A stretch of DNA of 64,000 nucleotides from Chitinophaga niabensis (GTDB taxonomy: Bacteria > Bacteroidota > Bacteroidia > Chitinophagales > Chitinophagaceae). The notes below the pieces were generated by a model. It saw nothing but the letters and a program-made list of their open reading frames with translations, made no database searches and was not told the origin of the DNA. The position numbers were made by a program, and so were the translations under genes. The stretch covers positions 248,001 to 312,000 of the forward strand of contig NZ_FSRA01000001.1 in assembly GCF_900129465.1 (NCBI RefSeq). The letters run 5' to 3'. How positions within the stretch are numbered: position 1 is the first letter of the stretch; each line of letters begins with the position of its first letter. This document shows positions 63,401 through 64,000 of this stretch, piece after piece.

Positions 63401-63812
63401 GTATGCTATTACCGGTTTGTCTTATCTTCTGAAACATTTAAAACTGCATCCCGGAACAACGCTGCAGGAGTTAAGTCCCGGTTCTGATCTGTTGCAGAAA
63501 TTATCCCTCTCTGGTATGGCAGACAAAGTGCAGTATCATATCATCGGTGGCAATACGGACCTGTTAAAGGATTACAACGGGGATGATTTCTTCCTGAAAA
63601 GGATAGCTGCTTCCCTGAAAGATAAAATACTGTACCCCGGTCTCTCTTTCGCCCTGTACGAAAAAGAGCCGAACGATATGGCCGTTACCCTGAAAAGTAT
63701 GCAGGCCATTCATCAGCTGGATGCAACGGCGCAGGTACAGATCGTAGCCAGCAATCACCTCACCTATTTCCGCGAAGGAGAGAGCCTCACTAAATTATTG
63801 AAACTGATCTAA
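60432..63812 (+). CDS. Metacaspase-like protease fused to a lipase-like alpha/beta-hydrolase
   Basis: A 1126-residue protein without signal peptide or membrane helix. Residues 1-300 are a peptidase C14 (metacaspase-type) domain, with His104 in YYSGHGSQ and Cys169 in MDCCHSG as the catalytic dyad, plus HLASCRDDEKAQET and GGGLFTVKLLEAL as in other bacterial caspases. Residues 315-800 are beta-rich modules, including FRLKISISPKAAFTSCYIKALYLDS, of the kind that follows caspases in Bacteroidota. Residues 860-1126 are an alpha/beta-hydrolase with LLIHGIIGD (oxyanion turn), the nucleophile elbow VAHSMGG (Ser934) and a late His in SNHLTYF. The hydrolase resembles PGAP1-like/lipase families. The caspase probably activates or processes the lipase part. 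A second caspase gene follows 20 bp downstream. Confidence 0.9.
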   Translation: MQQCTLYATFVGINAYPEGQLSGCIADVLDLDLLLREQIAQQKEVVYKPQYFLAPNEADKTRLAEYPTQLDYKSPTFANITKEAFRHFKDAKKGDICLFYYSGHGSQIDAPSVFHFSKPDQQNETIVCVDSRDPAEPEARDIIDKELAYLIWQAFDKKESHNLVIMDCCHSGNNTRSLMKTAPEVKFRFIPSSRNKIPFESYIGYGDGAFYTVEDGNAKIKTPRYVHLASCRDDEKAQETMGGGLFTVKLLEALRAGGTAKSYRNLMQSLAITVGNRADKQTPVAFSQEDKDLDQQFLSSSIIPYKPTFEVRGGRSWKMFGGAIHSLTAGTKVRVTDGELTADVALLEVFPTHSILDPTGMRAFDTDTETAKAIVLKVPEPFMKVSVKVKDPKPLKDAYRHPYFTLLFEENAPGAQYIIQTLEDGQYALFAVNGTTPLFKREHDPAEFLENVNKVGNWLNAVELKNIDPAFTKDDFIFEWQVIEGVEDVDAVKEELKPQAEGVTLHYRNGFSPAFRLKISISPKAAFTSCYIKALYLDSTYGINGDLIRDDNNQLEGGNGIFLSYAIGTETFVTLPVILEKKYSLYNINEAIDLLKIVVSDTRMNLDQYNQETLELDDPNGGTRAIDVTRTRAGKTVEQPRWSIFTFDIKCVGEQKEQILKPGAKVDFAGFTVETPDGISAKAFALTAADQQQAFEEVKTRSADVAPGFKPSANIWGEALTDTPFAHIQALELFPEGGKLEIQEGKPLIIRPNAPRTATRSLGDDKLEEIIIPYGYDSNLQMYIPLGYADDKGNIFIEQLPPETPGQLRPDAVNTRSLGSSVKLFFKKIFRPKEVNKLVLYALENKAWVEQKNMDKLSSGGKAVLLIHGIIGDTKYMVEVFKEHAAGIDFILTYDYENLSTAVSQTAEILHNKLKAAGFGGAGKMPELSIVAHSMGGLVSRWLIEQVPGVNYVKRLILVGSPCGGSEMAKLGVSAFGLLTQALNVTGPVKYAITGLSYLLKHLKLHPGTTLQELSPGSDLLQKLSLSGMADKVQYHIIGGNTDLLKDYNGDDFFLKRIAASLKDKILYPGLSFALYEKEPNDMAVTLKSMQAIHQLDATAQVQIVASNHLTYFREGESLTKLLKLI

Positions 63813-63832
63813 CATCTTAAAACCTCAAAAAC

Positions 63833-64000
63833 ATGTCAAAAGGTTATTCATTGCACATTGGTTTAAATAATATCGACCCCGCCAATTATCCCGGTGTGCC
63901 TGATCTGAACGCCGCAGTGAACGATGCCGTTTTCTGGGAGTCTTACGCAAAGAAACTCGGTTACGAAACCAGATCCCTGCACAACAAATCCGCAACGGAT
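63833..64000 (+). CDS. Caspase-family protein, 5' end only (cut by window end)
   Basis: The first 56 codons of a gene starting 20 bp after the caspase-lipase fusion. The N-terminus SLHIGLNNIDPANYPGVPDL, then LNAAVNDAVFWESYAKKLGYETRSLHN, is the typical opening of bacterial caspase-family proteins: the first beta-strand with IGLN, an Ala-rich helix, then a Gly-Tyr strand. The catalytic His and Cys lie beyond the window. The short gap indicates co-transcription with the upstream gene. Confidence 0.75.
   Translation, partial: MSKGYSLHIGLNNIDPANYPGVPDLNAAVNDAVFWESYAKKLGYETRSLHNKSATD

Noticed and set aside
1..64000. CRISPR arrays, insertion sequences, integrases, rRNA genes
   Set aside because: I looked for repeats with spacers, transposase motifs and rRNA-like stretches and found none.

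Overview
The window looks like a chromosomal segment of a Bacteroidota bacterium, most likely Chitinophagaceae (Chitinophaga-like). The basis is two SusC/SusD pairs, an ECF sigma/FecR pair feeding a TonB receptor, many glycoside hydrolases, DUF6597-type AraC regulators, TlpA proteins and a GldF-GldG type ABC permease. That assignment rests on gene content only. I see no insertion sequence, integrase, phage gene or CRISPR array.

Layout. 1-11.2 kb: a short TonB-type outer-membrane barrel, a RibD-like reductase, a secreted propeller/HEAT/cytochrome c protein, and a leftward sugar group (MFS permease, GH43, GH29 fucosidase) with clear terminators. 11.3-21 kb: mixed housekeeping and accessory genes, including a TetX-like flavin monooxygenase next to an AraC regulator, a GNAT, an S41 peptidase, a large TPR protein and two small membrane proteins. 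20.9-24.4 kb: a tRNA-Leu(CAG) gene and, 3.3 kb away, a broken tRNA 3' half in the same orientation, enclosing an AraC regulator, a VOC protein and a GH123-like hydrolase. 24.5-29.2 kb: a gingipain-fold protein without a signal peptide, a sulfatase, an MBL hydrolase and a YjbR protein.

29.1-40.0 kb is a well-defined polysaccharide utilization locus: a divergent DeoR-type regulator, a palindromic operator over the promoter, SusC, SusD, a GH20 hexosaminidase, a GntP sugar-acid permease, RidA and a PfkB (KDG-kinase-like) kinase. It suggests capture of an amino-sugar glycan followed by uptake and phosphorylation of an acidic sugar.

40.0-55.1 kb is an unusual run of co-directional genes: ECF sigma (divergent), FecR, STN-SusC, SusD, a lipoprotein that looks like a metallopeptidase without its zinc motif, TlpA, an ABC ATPase, a fused GldF-GldG permease, and two overlapping MutS-like ATPases that lack the mismatch-recognition domains. 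It joins cell-surface import or sensing, inner-membrane ABC machinery and MutS-type ATPases in one transcription unit.

55.2-64.0 kb is the second strong candidate for an undescribed system. A CHAT (caspase-fold) protease and a transmembrane nSTAND NTPase with a propeller-like C-terminus are translationally coupled on the minus strand. Facing away from them are a metacaspase fused to an alpha/beta-hydrolase (lipase-like) domain and, cut by the window end, another caspase-family gene. The arrangement suggests a sensor/protease/lipase effector cascade, possibly for defence or programmed death.
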